In this document: in pieces, positions 42,352-51,816 of the stretch
How positions within the stretch are numbered: the first letter of the stretch is position 1
How the letters are laid out: each line of letters opens with the position of its first letter
Source: Kaistella solincola
GTDB lineage: Bacteria > Bacteroidota > Bacteroidia > Flavobacteriales > Weeksellaceae
Reading direction: 5' to 3'
Length of the DNA stretch: 64,000 bases
NCBI RefSeq assembly: GCF_000812875.1
Contig: NZ_JSYK01000003.1
Coordinates: 372,001 to 436,000 of the forward strand
Notes under the pieces: generated by a model
Databases searched by the model: none
What the model was told of the DNA's origin: nothing
The model's input: the letters and a program-made list of their open reading frames with translations, nothing else
Program-made: the position numbers and the translations under genes

Positions 42352-45096
42352 GTGAGAAACTATACTAAAGTTTTAAAAATTGCTCCCGCTTTTTTATTGG
42401 CCGGATCAATATTGCAGGCACAGACTACCGATAGTGTAAAAACTGCTGAGATCGAGCAGGTAGTGCTGATTGGTTACGGTAAGCAGAAGAAAGAAGATCT
42501 TACGGGATCCATAGCTTCTATTACTTCCAAGGATTTTAACCCAGGTTCTACATCTGCCGATCAACTGATCCAAGGTAAAGCGCCGGGTGTGACTGTAACA
42601 GGGAACGGTGGTAATCCGGGTTCTGGTGCGACCATTCGAATTCGAGGTGGTGCGTCTTTAACAGCAAGTAACGATCCATTAATCGTAATTGATGGCATCC
42701 CAATGGATTTCAGTGGGGTTAGTGGGGCGTCCAACGCGCTGGCTTTAATCAACCCGAATGATATTGAGTCATTTGACGTTTTAAAAGATGCTTCCGCAGC
42801 AGCAATCTATGGTAACAGAGCTTCCAATGGTGTTATCCTTATCACCACGAAGAGAGGTTCTGCAGGTAGAGTGAAAGTGAACTTTTCTACGACAGGTTCG
42901 GTTTCTACGAAAATGGGAAATCAGGATGTACTTACCGCGAACCAGTTTCGTGCTTTCGTACAGGAAAATGCTTCCCAGGGTTATATTGATAAATTAGGAA
43001 GTGCTAATACCAACTGGCAAGACCTTATTTATCAGGAAGCGTGGGGAACGGACAACAACGTGGCGATTTCCGGAGGAATTAAAAAATTACCGTACCGTTT
43101 GTCATTAGGTTACACCGAACAGAACGGTATCGTACGTACTAATGAATTCCGAAGAACTTCTGCATCATTAAACCTGACGCCGAAATTTTTTGACAATCAT
43201 TTAAGTGTAACTGCGAACTTAAAAGGTTCCATGACAGAAAACCGTTTTCCTGCGGGTGTAATTGGAGCAGCACAGTTCTTTGATCCAACGCAGCCAGTTT
43301 ATGACTACACTGCACAAGGTGATAAAGTGAACAATTATTGGGAATGGTTCTTAAATCCGGACAATGTGAACGTGAACGCAACCAGAAACCCCCTGGCTTC
43401 ATTATATGGCAGACGTGACGTTTCTACTGTTTTCCGCGGTATCGGTAACTTACATTTAGATTATAAACTGCACTTCCTTCCAGACTTGCACTTAAATGTA
43501 ATCGGTGGTTATGATCACCAGAAAGGAAACGGCGCCGTTACACAGTATCCTGGTTATGCCGGAATGTTGGCATCTGGAGATGTAAGTACAAGAAACGAGT
43601 ACACCCAGGAAAAAACCAATAAATTATTGGAAACTTATTTGAATTACGTAAAAATGCTTACGCCAATCAATACCCAGATTGATTTATTGGCAGGATATTC
43701 TTACCAGGAGTTTCATAATAAAGTTCCTTCCAGTACTACTGTTTACGGAAATCCGGATCGTATTTCCACTCCAAGCAACGCTTACGAAAGCAATTTGGTT
43801 TTATTAGGTTTCTATGGTAGAGGTATTTTCTCAATCGCAGATAAATATATCCTGACAGGATCAGTAAGAAGAGATGCTTCTTCCAGATTCTATAACGGTG
43901 TTGATTTGAAAAACAATTGGGGAACGTTCTACGCAGCTTCCGGAGCATGGAAAATCATTAATGAGGATTTCTTAAAAGACTCTAACGTTTTTTCTGATTT
44001 AAAACTTCGCGCAGGTTGGGGTGAAACAGGACAGCAGGAAGTAGGTGGACCGTATAATTCATTTGCATCTTACAACGTTTCTGAACCTACGGCGCAATAC
44101 GGTTTTGGTGACCAGTTTTATTTCATGTACCGACCAACTCAGTACAACCCGAATTTAACATGGGAAACTACTGAAACTATTAACGCAGGTTTGGATTTTG
44201 GCTTCTGGAATAACAGAATTTCCGGATCATTTGATTGGTTTAAGAAAAACACCAAAGACCTTTTAGCACAAGTTCAGGTACCAGCAGGTGAATTCAGCAA
44301 TAAAAACATCAAAAACATCGGTGAGATGGAAACTGATGGTCTTGAATTCCTAATCAACGTAACTCCTATCAAAAATGAAAATACCCGATGGGATTTCAGT
44401 TTCAATGTTGCGCATTACAACCCGAAAGTAACTAGCTTTAATGATGTTGCAGAAGGTTACGTAATTCAGCAAGGTGGAATTTCCGGTGGTGTTGGTAATA
44501 CCGTTCAGGCGCACAGCGTAGGTTACACGCCTTTCAGCTTCTACGTATTCCAGCAGACCTACGATAACAACGGAAAACCTTTAGAAGGTGTGTATGTTGA
44601 CCGAAACGGCGATGGAAAAATCACCGCTTCAGGCGACAAATATTTTTACCAGTCTACAACTCCTGATGCTACATTCGGTTTCTCTACAAAATTTGCCTAT
44701 AAAAACTGGGATTTTTCCACAGCTTTACGCGCGGTTTTAGGAAACTATGTGTATAACAACTTTGCGTCACAGTCAAATGTTCAAAGTATTGCGACCAATG
44801 ACTACTTACAGAATGTTTCTACGACAACTGTAGATTACGGTTTCGGAACGCCACAGTACTGGAGCGATGCTTTTGTAGAAGATGCTTCATTCTTGAGAAT
44901 GGATAACCTTACTTTAGGTTACAACTTCGGTTCTGTTTTCGGGCAAAACAGCAATCTTAGAGTGTATGGTATGGCGCAGAATGTATTTGTAGTTACAGAT
45001 TATTCAGGTGTTGATCCGGAAATTTTTGGAAATATTGATAACGGCTTTTATCAAAGACCAAAAGTATATTCATTAGGATTAAACTTTCAATTTTAA
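42352..45096 (+). CDS. susC: SusC/RagA-family TonB-dependent receptor (starch locus)
   Basis: 914 aa. Signal peptide to ILQAQ, a TonB-box-like IEQVVLIGYG, plug domain (LTGSIASITSKDF, GKAPGVTVTGNGGNPG, IRIRGGASLTASNDPLIVIDGIP, SFDVLKDASAAAIYGNRASNGVILITTK) and a 22-strand barrel ending YSLGLNFQF. The usual N-terminal carboxypeptidase-D-like domain is absent. Imports oligosaccharides through the outer membrane with SusD. Start is GTG; no in-frame ATG exists. First gene of a tight four-gene run (gaps 12, 18, 23 nt). Confidence 0.96.
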   Translation: MRNYTKVLKIAPAFLLAGSILQAQTTDSVKTAEIEQVVLIGYGKQKKEDLTGSIASITSKDFNPGSTSADQLIQGKAPGVTVTGNGGNPGSGATIRIRGGASLTASNDPLIVIDGIPMDFSGVSGASNALALINPNDIESFDVLKDASAAAIYGNRASNGVILITTKRGSAGRVKVNFSTTGSVSTKMGNQDVLTANQFRAFVQENASQGYIDKLGSANTNWQDLIYQEAWGTDNNVAISGGIKKLPYRLSLGYTEQNGIVRTNEFRRTSASLNLTPKFFDNHLSVTANLKGSMTENRFPAGVIGAAQFFDPTQPVYDYTAQGDKVNNYWEWFLNPDNVNVNATRNPLASLYGRRDVSTVFRGIGNLHLDYKLHFLPDLHLNVIGGYDHQKGNGAVTQYPGYAGMLASGDVSTRNEYTQEKTNKLLETYLNYVKMLTPINTQIDLLAGYSYQEFHNKVPSSTTVYGNPDRISTPSNAYESNLVLLGFYGRGIFSIADKYILTGSVRRDASSRFYNGVDLKNNWGTFYAASGAWKIINEDFLKDSNVFSDLKLRAGWGETGQQEVGGPYNSFASYNVSEPTAQYGFGDQFYFMYRPTQYNPNLTWETTETINAGLDFGFWNNRISGSFDWFKKNTKDLLAQVQVPAGEFSNKNIKNIGEMETDGLEFLINVTPIKNENTRWDFSFNVAHYNPKVTSFNDVAEGYVIQQGGISGGVGNTVQAHSVGYTPFSFYVFQQTYDNNGKPLEGVYVDRNGDGKITASGDKYFYQSTTPDATFGFSTKFAYKNWDFSTALRAVLGNYVYNNFASQSNVQSIATNDYLQNVSTTTVDYGFGTPQYWSDAFVEDASFLRMDNLTLGYNFGSVFGQNSNLRVYGMAQNVFVVTDYSGVDPEIFGNIDNGFYQRPKVYSLGLNFQF

Positions 45097-45108
45097 TAAT
45101 TAAGAAAA

Positions 45109-46671
45109 ATGAAAAATTTCAGTTTAAAAAATATTTCTATAGCGTTAGCTATTTTTGGAGCATCGTTTACGGTGAGCTCCTGTATAGATGACTTAAGACA
45201 GGAGCCGATTACGGAAGTTACTGCAGCAAGTCTCTACAAAAACTTTGATAATTACAAAGGACTTTTGGCAAAACTTTACGGTGGTTTAGCTGTGGGTGGT
45301 CAGTCTGGTGGTGATGGAAACGGTGATATCGCTGATATTGATGGCGGTTTCTCAAACTACATGCGATTGCTTTATATTATGCAAACAATTACTACTGATG
45401 AAGCGGTAATCGGTTGGAATGACGGTACTTTACATGAATTCCACAAAATGATCTGGACTCCAACGAATGAGTTTAATAATGCAATGTATTATAGACTTTA
45501 CACGGAAATCGCTTTCACAAACGAGTTTATAAAAAATACAACTGATGAAATGCTTAGTCAAAACGGTATTTCCGGTGCTAACTTGGATGAAGCAAAAGCA
45601 ATGAGAGCTGAAGCAAGATTCCTGCGTGCACAGTCTTATTATCACTTGCTAGACCTTTACGGAAATGTACCTTTTGTTGACGAGACAACTTTTGGCACTT
45701 TACCAACGCAGATGTCAAGAAAAGATCTTTTCGCTTATGTTGAAAAAGAATTAAAAGCTGCTGAAGAAGATTTAAAAGCTCCAAAAGCAAACGAATACGG
45801 CCGTCTTGATAAAGCAGCTGCTTGGACTTTGCTTGCAAGACTTTACCTGAACGCGAAAGTGTACACAGGAACTGAAAGAAATGCTGAGGTAATTACTTAC
45901 ACAGAAAAAGTAATTAATGCAGGATATAAATTGAATGACAAATACGCAAACTTATTTTTAGCGGATAATAATGTAAATAACCCGGAAAATATTTTTTCAG
46001 TCGTATATGACGGTTTAAAAACACAAACCAACGGTGGAACGACATTTATGGTTCACGCTGCGGTAGGTGGAACTATGAAACCTGCTGATTTTGGGATCAA
46101 CGGCGGTTGGGGCGGTCTTAGAACGACTAAAGCTTTCGTTCAGAAATTTGAAGCAAGTGATCTTAGAGGCCGTTTTTATACAGATGGTCAGTCATTGGAA
46201 ATCAATGATTTAGGAAGCTTTAATGACGGTTATGCTTTCATTAAATACAAAAACATCAAAAGCACTGGTGCTGCGGGTGCTCACGATAATTGGGTAGAAG
46301 CTGATTTATCACTTTACCGTTTAGCAGACGTTTATTTGATGTATGCTGAAGCAGTTTTAAGAGGCGGTGGCGGTAACATGGCAACAGCCGTTTCTTATGT
46401 AAATGCGCTTCGTAAAAGAGCAAATGCATCTCCGGTAACTTTCATCGATCTGAACTTTATCTTAGATGAAAGATCACGTGAACTATCTTGGGAAAACACA
46501 CGCAGAACCGACCTTATCAGATTTGGTAAATTTACCTCAGCTGCTTATTTGTGGCCTTGGAAAGGTAATGCTAAAGACGGTATTGCAGTAGGTGAATACC
46601 GTAACCTGTTCCCAATCCCGAACAACGATTTGGTGGTTAACCCGAACTTGGTTCAAAACCCTGGTTATTAA
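45109..46671 (+). CDS. susD: SusD/RagB-family glycan-binding lipoprotein
   Basis: 520 aa. Lipoprotein signal with VSSC (Cys25), then the SusD tetratricopeptide-like fold: LRQEPITEVTAASLYKNFDNY, EARFLRAQSYYHLLDLYGNVPFV, AAWTLLARLYLNAKVY, and C-terminal YRLADVYLMYAEAVL, LNFILDERSRELSWENTRRTDLIRFGKF. Surface lid of the SusC channel that binds starch oligosaccharides. Follows susC by 12 nt. Confidence 0.96.
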   Translation: MKNFSLKNISIALAIFGASFTVSSCIDDLRQEPITEVTAASLYKNFDNYKGLLAKLYGGLAVGGQSGGDGNGDIADIDGGFSNYMRLLYIMQTITTDEAVIGWNDGTLHEFHKMIWTPTNEFNNAMYYRLYTEIAFTNEFIKNTTDEMLSQNGISGANLDEAKAMRAEARFLRAQSYYHLLDLYGNVPFVDETTFGTLPTQMSRKDLFAYVEKELKAAEEDLKAPKANEYGRLDKAAAWTLLARLYLNAKVYTGTERNAEVITYTEKVINAGYKLNDKYANLFLADNNVNNPENIFSVVYDGLKTQTNGGTTFMVHAAVGGTMKPADFGINGGWGGLRTTKAFVQKFEASDLRGRFYTDGQSLEINDLGSFNDGYAFIKYKNIKSTGAAGAHDNWVEADLSLYRLADVYLMYAEAVLRGGGGNMATAVSYVNALRKRANASPVTFIDLNFILDERSRELSWENTRRTDLIRFGKFTSAAYLWPWKGNAKDGIAVGEYRNLFPIPNNDLVVNPNLVQNPGY

Positions 46672-46689
46672 TATTATAATTTAGAAACA

Positions 46690-47826
46690 ATGAAAAATAA
46701 TATCTTCAAAAATATTTTTTTAGCACTGATGGTGATCTTAGGTCTGGCTTCTTGTCAGGACCGGGATATCATTACCATCGACAATAGTACGTCGGCTACA
46801 GTGATGGATCTTTCTACAAGCAGTTTGTTCCTGGATAAAAACTTCCCGGCAAACCCGGCACTTACAGTTACCTGGAAACCGGCTTCGTACACTGTACCGA
46901 CAGAAATCAGCTATAAAATTGAAGCGTCTGCAGATGATAAGTTTACAAAACCTGTAACTTTAGCTACGGTAGCAAGTTCCGAGAGATCTGCTACATTTAC
47001 TACACTTCAGATGAACGATGCTTCGGCGGCACTGGGTTTTAAACCAAGTGAAGAAGCAAACATGTTTATGCGTGTTATTTCATACGTAGGATCAGCAGAA
47101 TCTTTAGCTACAGTTTCAAATGTAACTTCGCTGAAAATTACACCATATGTATTAACTTACCCAAGCTTTTATATCGTTGGTGCAGCTTCTTATGTAGGTT
47201 GGACACCAGAAAAAGCACAGGTTTTACACAAAAGCGATAATCTGTCTTACATCTATACTTACCTGCAAGGTGGAGAGAAATTTAGGTTCTTAGGACAATT
47301 GGCTTGGGACGGTAAAAACTACGCGTTGAATACTGCGGCTACAAAAGCATCCAACCAATATTTCAACCAGTGGAGCAGCAACCTTTCAGTTCCGGCAGAT
47401 GATGATGAAAATATCCAGTTTACCGGCGATACAGGAATCTACAAAATTGTAATCAACGCATCTCAAGGCGTTCAGACAATTGATGTAAAACCATCAGCAA
47501 TTCCAGCTTTTGACTTCCCAGAACTTTATCTGGTAGGTAACATCGCTGGAAATGGTTGGAAACCTGAAAGTGCTGTAGCAATGACTACGGTAGGAGACGG
47601 AGTATACGAATACACCACCACACTTGGTGCTGATACTGAATTTAAAATTTTAGGTCAGCAATCTTGGGGTGATTTTGATTGGGGTAATATTTCCGGTGAC
47701 GGAAATACAGGTTTCCTCGGTCCAAAAGGTGACAATGGAAACATTAAATTCGTAGGTGATGGCGGTTCTTATAAAATTACTGTGAACCTAAAAGCAGGAA
47801 TCTATACCATCGTGAAGCTTTCTTAA
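46690..47826 (+). CDS. susE: SusE/SusF-type starch-binding outer membrane lipoprotein
   Basis: 378 aa. Lipobox GLASC (Cys22), an N-terminal SusE domain (residues ~25-150, Ig-like), then two similar carbohydrate-binding repeats: FYIVGAASYVGWTPEKA (from ~160) and LYLVGNIAGNGWKPESA (from ~278). Each has the GW...P signature, with a FKILGQQSWG/FRFLGQLAWDG strand, as in the SusE/SusF CBM modules. Binds starch at the cell surface to raise local substrate for SusCD. Third gene of the run. Confidence 0.92.
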   Translation: MKNNIFKNIFLALMVILGLASCQDRDIITIDNSTSATVMDLSTSSLFLDKNFPANPALTVTWKPASYTVPTEISYKIEASADDKFTKPVTLATVASSERSATFTTLQMNDASAALGFKPSEEANMFMRVISYVGSAESLATVSNVTSLKITPYVLTYPSFYIVGAASYVGWTPEKAQVLHKSDNLSYIYTYLQGGEKFRFLGQLAWDGKNYALNTAATKASNQYFNQWSSNLSVPADDDENIQFTGDTGIYKIVINASQGVQTIDVKPSAIPAFDFPELYLVGNIAGNGWKPESAVAMTTVGDGVYEYTTTLGADTEFKILGQQSWGDFDWGNISGDGNTGFLGPKGDNGNIKFVGDGGSYKITVNLKAGIYTIVKLS

Positions 47827-47849
47827 AATCAAATTTTAATTAAACAAAA

Positions 47850-49202
47850 ATGAAAAATATTTTAAAATTATTAAGCCTGCTTCTCCTGCCTTTACTTTTG
47901 GTAAATGCGTGTAGAGAAGATGCGGACCGCAACTGGACCTCGCCAGAGCCGTCTTTCAAATTACATGACACCACTTTGGGCAGCAACGTTCTTTACCCAA
48001 CTATGGAAAACAATCCATTTGTTTTAAGCTGGGACGATGCAGTTTCCGGAAGTGGATCTTATACCGTTTATCTTTCTTCAACAGCAGATTTTAAAACTAA
48101 AGTTGAGCTTGGTAAATCAGAAACCAATACTTTAAAATCAAGCATCGGTGCTTTAAACAAAGCGATGTTAAAAGCAGGTTTAAACCCATATTCTTCGCAA
48201 ACAGCTTATCTGCGTGTTGAAAGAGGTACTGAGGTTTCAAACGCTGTTTCTTTCGCGGTAACTACTTATCCTGCAGACGGCCCGATGATTACCAATCCGG
48301 CTGCTGGCTCAACTTTGGTTTTGGATGAAACCAAAGCTACTGAAACTGCAACTACCATTAAATGGAACGATTACACCAACTATGGCGTAAAAGTGACTTA
48401 CCTGGTAGAAATGGCCGGAGCTGATTCTGACGTTTTCTTCCCGTTGGGAACAGTAGAAAATGTTAAAGAATTGCCACTTACGACACTTGCCCTTGATCAG
48501 GCAGTATTAAAAGCAGGTGGGACTGCAAATGTTGCCAGTGATGTGAAAATCCGCGTAACTGCAACTTCGTCTTCACTTGGTGGTACCATCGTAAAAACTT
48601 CCGATGTGGTTACTTTTAAAGTTACACCTTATCAGCTTGAATCATTTATGTACGTGCCGGGCGCTTATCAGGGATGGAATCCGGAAACTGCTGCAACAGT
48701 TCGCTCTGCAACCAGCAACGGAATTTATGTAGGTTACATCAATTTTACTTCTCCGAACTCCGCGTTTAAGATTACACCGGAAAGAAACTGGACAAACAGT
48801 TACGGTTCTACAGGCGGAAACAACCTTACATATAATGGTGGAGGTGATTTAGTAGCACCAAACGTCGGCTGGCAAAAACTTACTGTTAACCTAACTGAAA
48901 TGACTTACGACTTAACTCCTTATTCTTGGGGAATTATTGGAAGCGCAAGTCCTGGAGGTTGGGATAATGACACCGATATGGTTTTCAACAGCACCACTCA
49001 GAAATGGGAAATTGAAAGCATCGCACTTACAGTAGGTGAAATCAAATTCAGATTGAACAACGCTTGGGAAACCAACTACGGAGACAATGGAAATGACGGA
49101 ACCCTGGAAAATGGTGGCGCCAACATTCCAATTACGGAAGCAGGTTATTACAAAATTACTTTCGACGAAGAAAACCAGGTGTGGACCAAAACAAAATTGT
49201 AA
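47850..49202 (+). CDS. second SusE/SusF-type starch-binding lipoprotein
   Basis: 450 aa. Lipobox VNAC (Cys21), two Ig-like SusE-type domains (residues ~30-125 and ~130-260), then two C-terminal carbohydrate-binding repeats starting MYVPGAYQGWNPETAA (~265) and WGIIGSASPGGWDNDTDM (~355). The aromatic residues after each glycine (GW, WNP, WTNSY, WETNYG) are expected to stack on glucose rings. Paralogue of the preceding gene with one extra N-terminal domain. Followed by a strong terminator that ends the susCDEF-like transcript. Confidence 0.9.
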   Translation: MKNILKLLSLLLLPLLLVNACREDADRNWTSPEPSFKLHDTTLGSNVLYPTMENNPFVLSWDDAVSGSGSYTVYLSSTADFKTKVELGKSETNTLKSSIGALNKAMLKAGLNPYSSQTAYLRVERGTEVSNAVSFAVTTYPADGPMITNPAAGSTLVLDETKATETATTIKWNDYTNYGVKVTYLVEMAGADSDVFFPLGTVENVKELPLTTLALDQAVLKAGGTANVASDVKIRVTATSSSLGGTIVKTSDVVTFKVTPYQLESFMYVPGAYQGWNPETAATVRSATSNGIYVGYINFTSPNSAFKITPERNWTNSYGSTGGNNLTYNGGGDLVAPNVGWQKLTVNLTEMTYDLTPYSWGIIGSASPGGWDNDTDMVFNSTTQKWEIESIALTVGEIKFRLNNAWETNYGDNGNDGTLENGGANIPITEAGYYKITFDEENQVWTKTKL

Positions 49203-49222
49203 AAATTCACCCTTTTTAACCG

Positions 49223-49257
49223 AAAAAAAACTGTTGCTTTTGCAGCAGTTTTTTTTT
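49223..49257 (+). terminator. intrinsic terminator of the susC-D-E-F run
   Basis: AACTGTTGC/GCAGCAGTT stem (one wobble), TTTT loop and a long T-run. Confidence 0.9.
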
Positions 49258-49426
49258 ATGTTTTTAAAAGATAAAGGAGCCCGAAATAATTGGCTGTTCC
49301 TAACATTTTCTCTAAATTTATTGATTCGTAAAATCATTTTGAAATCGCCAATATTAAACCTCTAACAAGCAAAAATAAATCCCGACAGGCGATTCCATAA
49401 GTCCATAAAAAAGATAGTAACTTCTT

Positions 49427-51583
49427 ATGAAAAATATTAAAATCTCCGCATTTTTTCTTTTGCTGGGAACACTTAGCCTCAATGCACAATCGCTAAAATC
49501 ACCGGACGGAAAGTTCGAAATGAATTTCCAACTGAAAGCCGGCGTGCCATATTATGATTTAAAATACGAAGGCAAAACCGTAGTCGAAGATTCAAAATTA
49601 GGTTTAAGACTCTTGCGCGATGGAGACATCCAGTTTGCCTCAGAAATAGAGAGTAAGGATCAAAAAGGAAAAAATTTAGACGCTGGTTTTACCAAAACAG
49701 CTGAAAAATTCGATACCAAAAATGAATATTGGGATCCGATTATGGGCGAAAAAAAGTCCTACCTCAATCATTATAATGAGCTCGCGGTGACTTTAAACCA
49801 GGCTGAAAACGACCGATATATTGTCGTAAAATTCCGATTATTCAATGACGGTTTAGGATTTAGATATGAATTCCCGCAGCAGAAAAATCTGAATTATTTC
49901 ATTATCAAAGAAGAAGATTCCGAGATCGATCTGCCATATGATATGAAAGCCTGGTGGCTCGCCGGAGATTATGATTCCCAGGAATATCAGACGCAAACCA
50001 CCAATTTATCCGAAATTCCGGCGAAATGGCCAACTTCTTATGACGGAAATGCATCGCAAACTTTAATTAAAAATGCGGTTCAGACGCCTTTAATGCTGAA
50101 AAAAGAAGGAAAGGAAAAACTGTATATAAATATTGCGGAAGCAGCTGTTATCAATTATCCCGCTTCCAACCTGGAATTGGACGCGGATAATTTTAAATTC
50201 AAAACACATCTTACACCGGACGCACAAGGTGCAAAAGGGTATATCCAGACTCCGGCGGTTTCACCGTGGCGAACCATCATTGTTTCACCAAAAGCGGAAG
50301 AAGTTTTAGCTTCCAAAATGCTTTTTAACCTCAATGAACCTACGGAATACAAAGACACCTCTTACATCAAACCCACAAAATATATGGGTGTTTGGTGGGA
50401 AATGATTATCGGCAAATCGCAATGGGCTTATTCAACTGCGAATAATGTTCACATCGGTAAAACCGACTTTACCAAGTTAACTCCGAACGGAAACCACGCC
50501 GCAAACAATACAAATGTCAAAGAATATATCGATTTTGCTTCTGCAAACGGTTTTGATGCTTTGTTGATTGAAGGCTGGAACACCGGCTGGGAAGATTGGT
50601 TTGGTCACAGCAAAGAATTTGTTTTTGATTTCATCACGCCATATCCCGATTTCGATATTAAAATGCTCAACGATTACGCGCATTCAAAAAATATCAGATT
50701 GATGATGCACCACGAAACTTCGGGTTCTGCTACGAATTACGAAAGATGGGCAGACGAAGCGTTCAAATTGATGAATAAATATGGCTACGAATCCGTAAAG
50801 ACCGGCTATGTCGGCAATATTATTCCGCGCGGCGAGCATCATTATTCACAATGGACGATCAATCATTACCGCAGAATTGCCGAAAAAGCAAACGATTACA
50901 AAATCATGGTCAATTCACACGAATCGGTGCGTCCGTCGGGTCTCAGCAGAACTTACCCGAACTGGATCGCGGCAGAAGCTGCGCGCGGAACAGAATTCGA
51001 AGCTTTTGGCGGAAATAATCCGGATCACCAGACGATTTTACCATTCACAAGATTTATCGGCGGACCAATGGACTACACGCCAGGAATTTTCCAAACCAAG
51101 CTTGATTATTATTTTCCCGGCGACACCCGATTCGTGAAAACAACTTTGGCAAAACAGCTTGCGCTCTATGTCGTGATGTATTCACCATTACAGATGGCGG
51201 CAGATTTACCGGAAAATTACGCGAAACATATGGACGCTTTTCAGTTCATCAAAGATGTCGCGGTGGACTGGGATGACACCAAAATTTTAGCCGCTGAACC
51301 GGGAGATTTTATCCATACAGCCAGAAAAGCAAAAGGAAAAGACGAGTGGTACGTAGGCGGAATTACCGACGAAAACGCGCGCAATTTCACCGTAGATTTT
51401 TCTTTCCTTCCGAAAGGTAAAAAATACGAAGCCACCGTGTATCAGGACGGTGCTACGGCAGATTACATCAACAATCCGCAGTCTTATAAAATTTACAAAA
51501 AAACCGTAACCAGCAAAACCAAAATCCCTGTAAAACTTGCGCGCAGTGGAGGCTATGCGATTTCGGTAAAACCAAAAAATTAG
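49427..51583 (+). CDS. susB: glycoside hydrolase family 97, SusB-like alpha-glucosidase
   Basis: 718 aa: signal peptide (FFLLLGTLSLNAQ), N-terminal beta-sandwich, TIM barrel (KYMGVWWEMIIGKSQW, DALLIEGWNTGWEDWFG), C-terminal beta domain. Glu430 (MMHHETSG), Glu499 (NSHESVRPSG) and Glu523 (GTEFEAF) have the same 69 and 24 residue spacings as E439, E508 and E532 of Bacteroides SusB as I remember them, so this is the inverting alpha-glucosidase type rather than the retaining galactosidase type. Calcium-dependent, periplasmic. Releases glucose from maltodextrins. Separate transcript from susC-F. Confidence 0.95.
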   Translation: MKNIKISAFFLLLGTLSLNAQSLKSPDGKFEMNFQLKAGVPYYDLKYEGKTVVEDSKLGLRLLRDGDIQFASEIESKDQKGKNLDAGFTKTAEKFDTKNEYWDPIMGEKKSYLNHYNELAVTLNQAENDRYIVVKFRLFNDGLGFRYEFPQQKNLNYFIIKEEDSEIDLPYDMKAWWLAGDYDSQEYQTQTTNLSEIPAKWPTSYDGNASQTLIKNAVQTPLMLKKEGKEKLYINIAEAAVINYPASNLELDADNFKFKTHLTPDAQGAKGYIQTPAVSPWRTIIVSPKAEEVLASKMLFNLNEPTEYKDTSYIKPTKYMGVWWEMIIGKSQWAYSTANNVHIGKTDFTKLTPNGNHAANNTNVKEYIDFASANGFDALLIEGWNTGWEDWFGHSKEFVFDFITPYPDFDIKMLNDYAHSKNIRLMMHHETSGSATNYERWADEAFKLMNKYGYESVKTGYVGNIIPRGEHHYSQWTINHYRRIAEKANDYKIMVNSHESVRPSGLSRTYPNWIAAEAARGTEFEAFGGNNPDHQTILPFTRFIGGPMDYTPGIFQTKLDYYFPGDTRFVKTTLAKQLALYVVMYSPLQMAADLPENYAKHMDAFQFIKDVAVDWDDTKILAAEPGDFIHTARKAKGKDEWYVGGITDENARNFTVDFSFLPKGKKYEATVYQDGATADYINNPQSYKIYKKTVTSKTKIPVKLARSGGYAISVKPKN

Positions 51584-51682
51584 TGCTTTTAAGCCCGAAA
51601 ATTTCAGTTCCTGAAAATCTCAAAAATTAGCCGCTATTCGGGTGTTTTTTTTGATTTTGCCGAAATGCAACATCAGCTTTTT

Positions 51683-51760
51683 CAGGAGCTTTTTCCCGCT
51701 TTCCGCTGTATCTTTTGCTCCGCTCCGCGTCGCAAAAGGATGCCGCTGCAATCGGGGCTA
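51683..51760 (+). repeat. structured interspersed repeat, family A copy 3
   Basis: CAGGAGCTTTTTCCCGC, TTTCCGCTGTATC, central stem TTTTGC/GCAAAA with inner CGC/GCG, GGATGCCGCTGC and ATCGGGGCTA. Lies between the GH97 and GH13 genes. A GGCGC/GCGCC hairpin follows at 51781-51801. Confidence 0.85.
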
Positions 51761-51816
51761 ATGACAACTCGGTGAACATTGGCGCTCGCTTCGCTCGCGC
51801 CCCAAAAATTATTACA

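Noticed and set aside
51715-51816. N-terminal extension of the GH13 protein
   Set aside because: The open frame runs through repeat copy 3 and would bury a perfect signal peptide 35 residues inside the protein.
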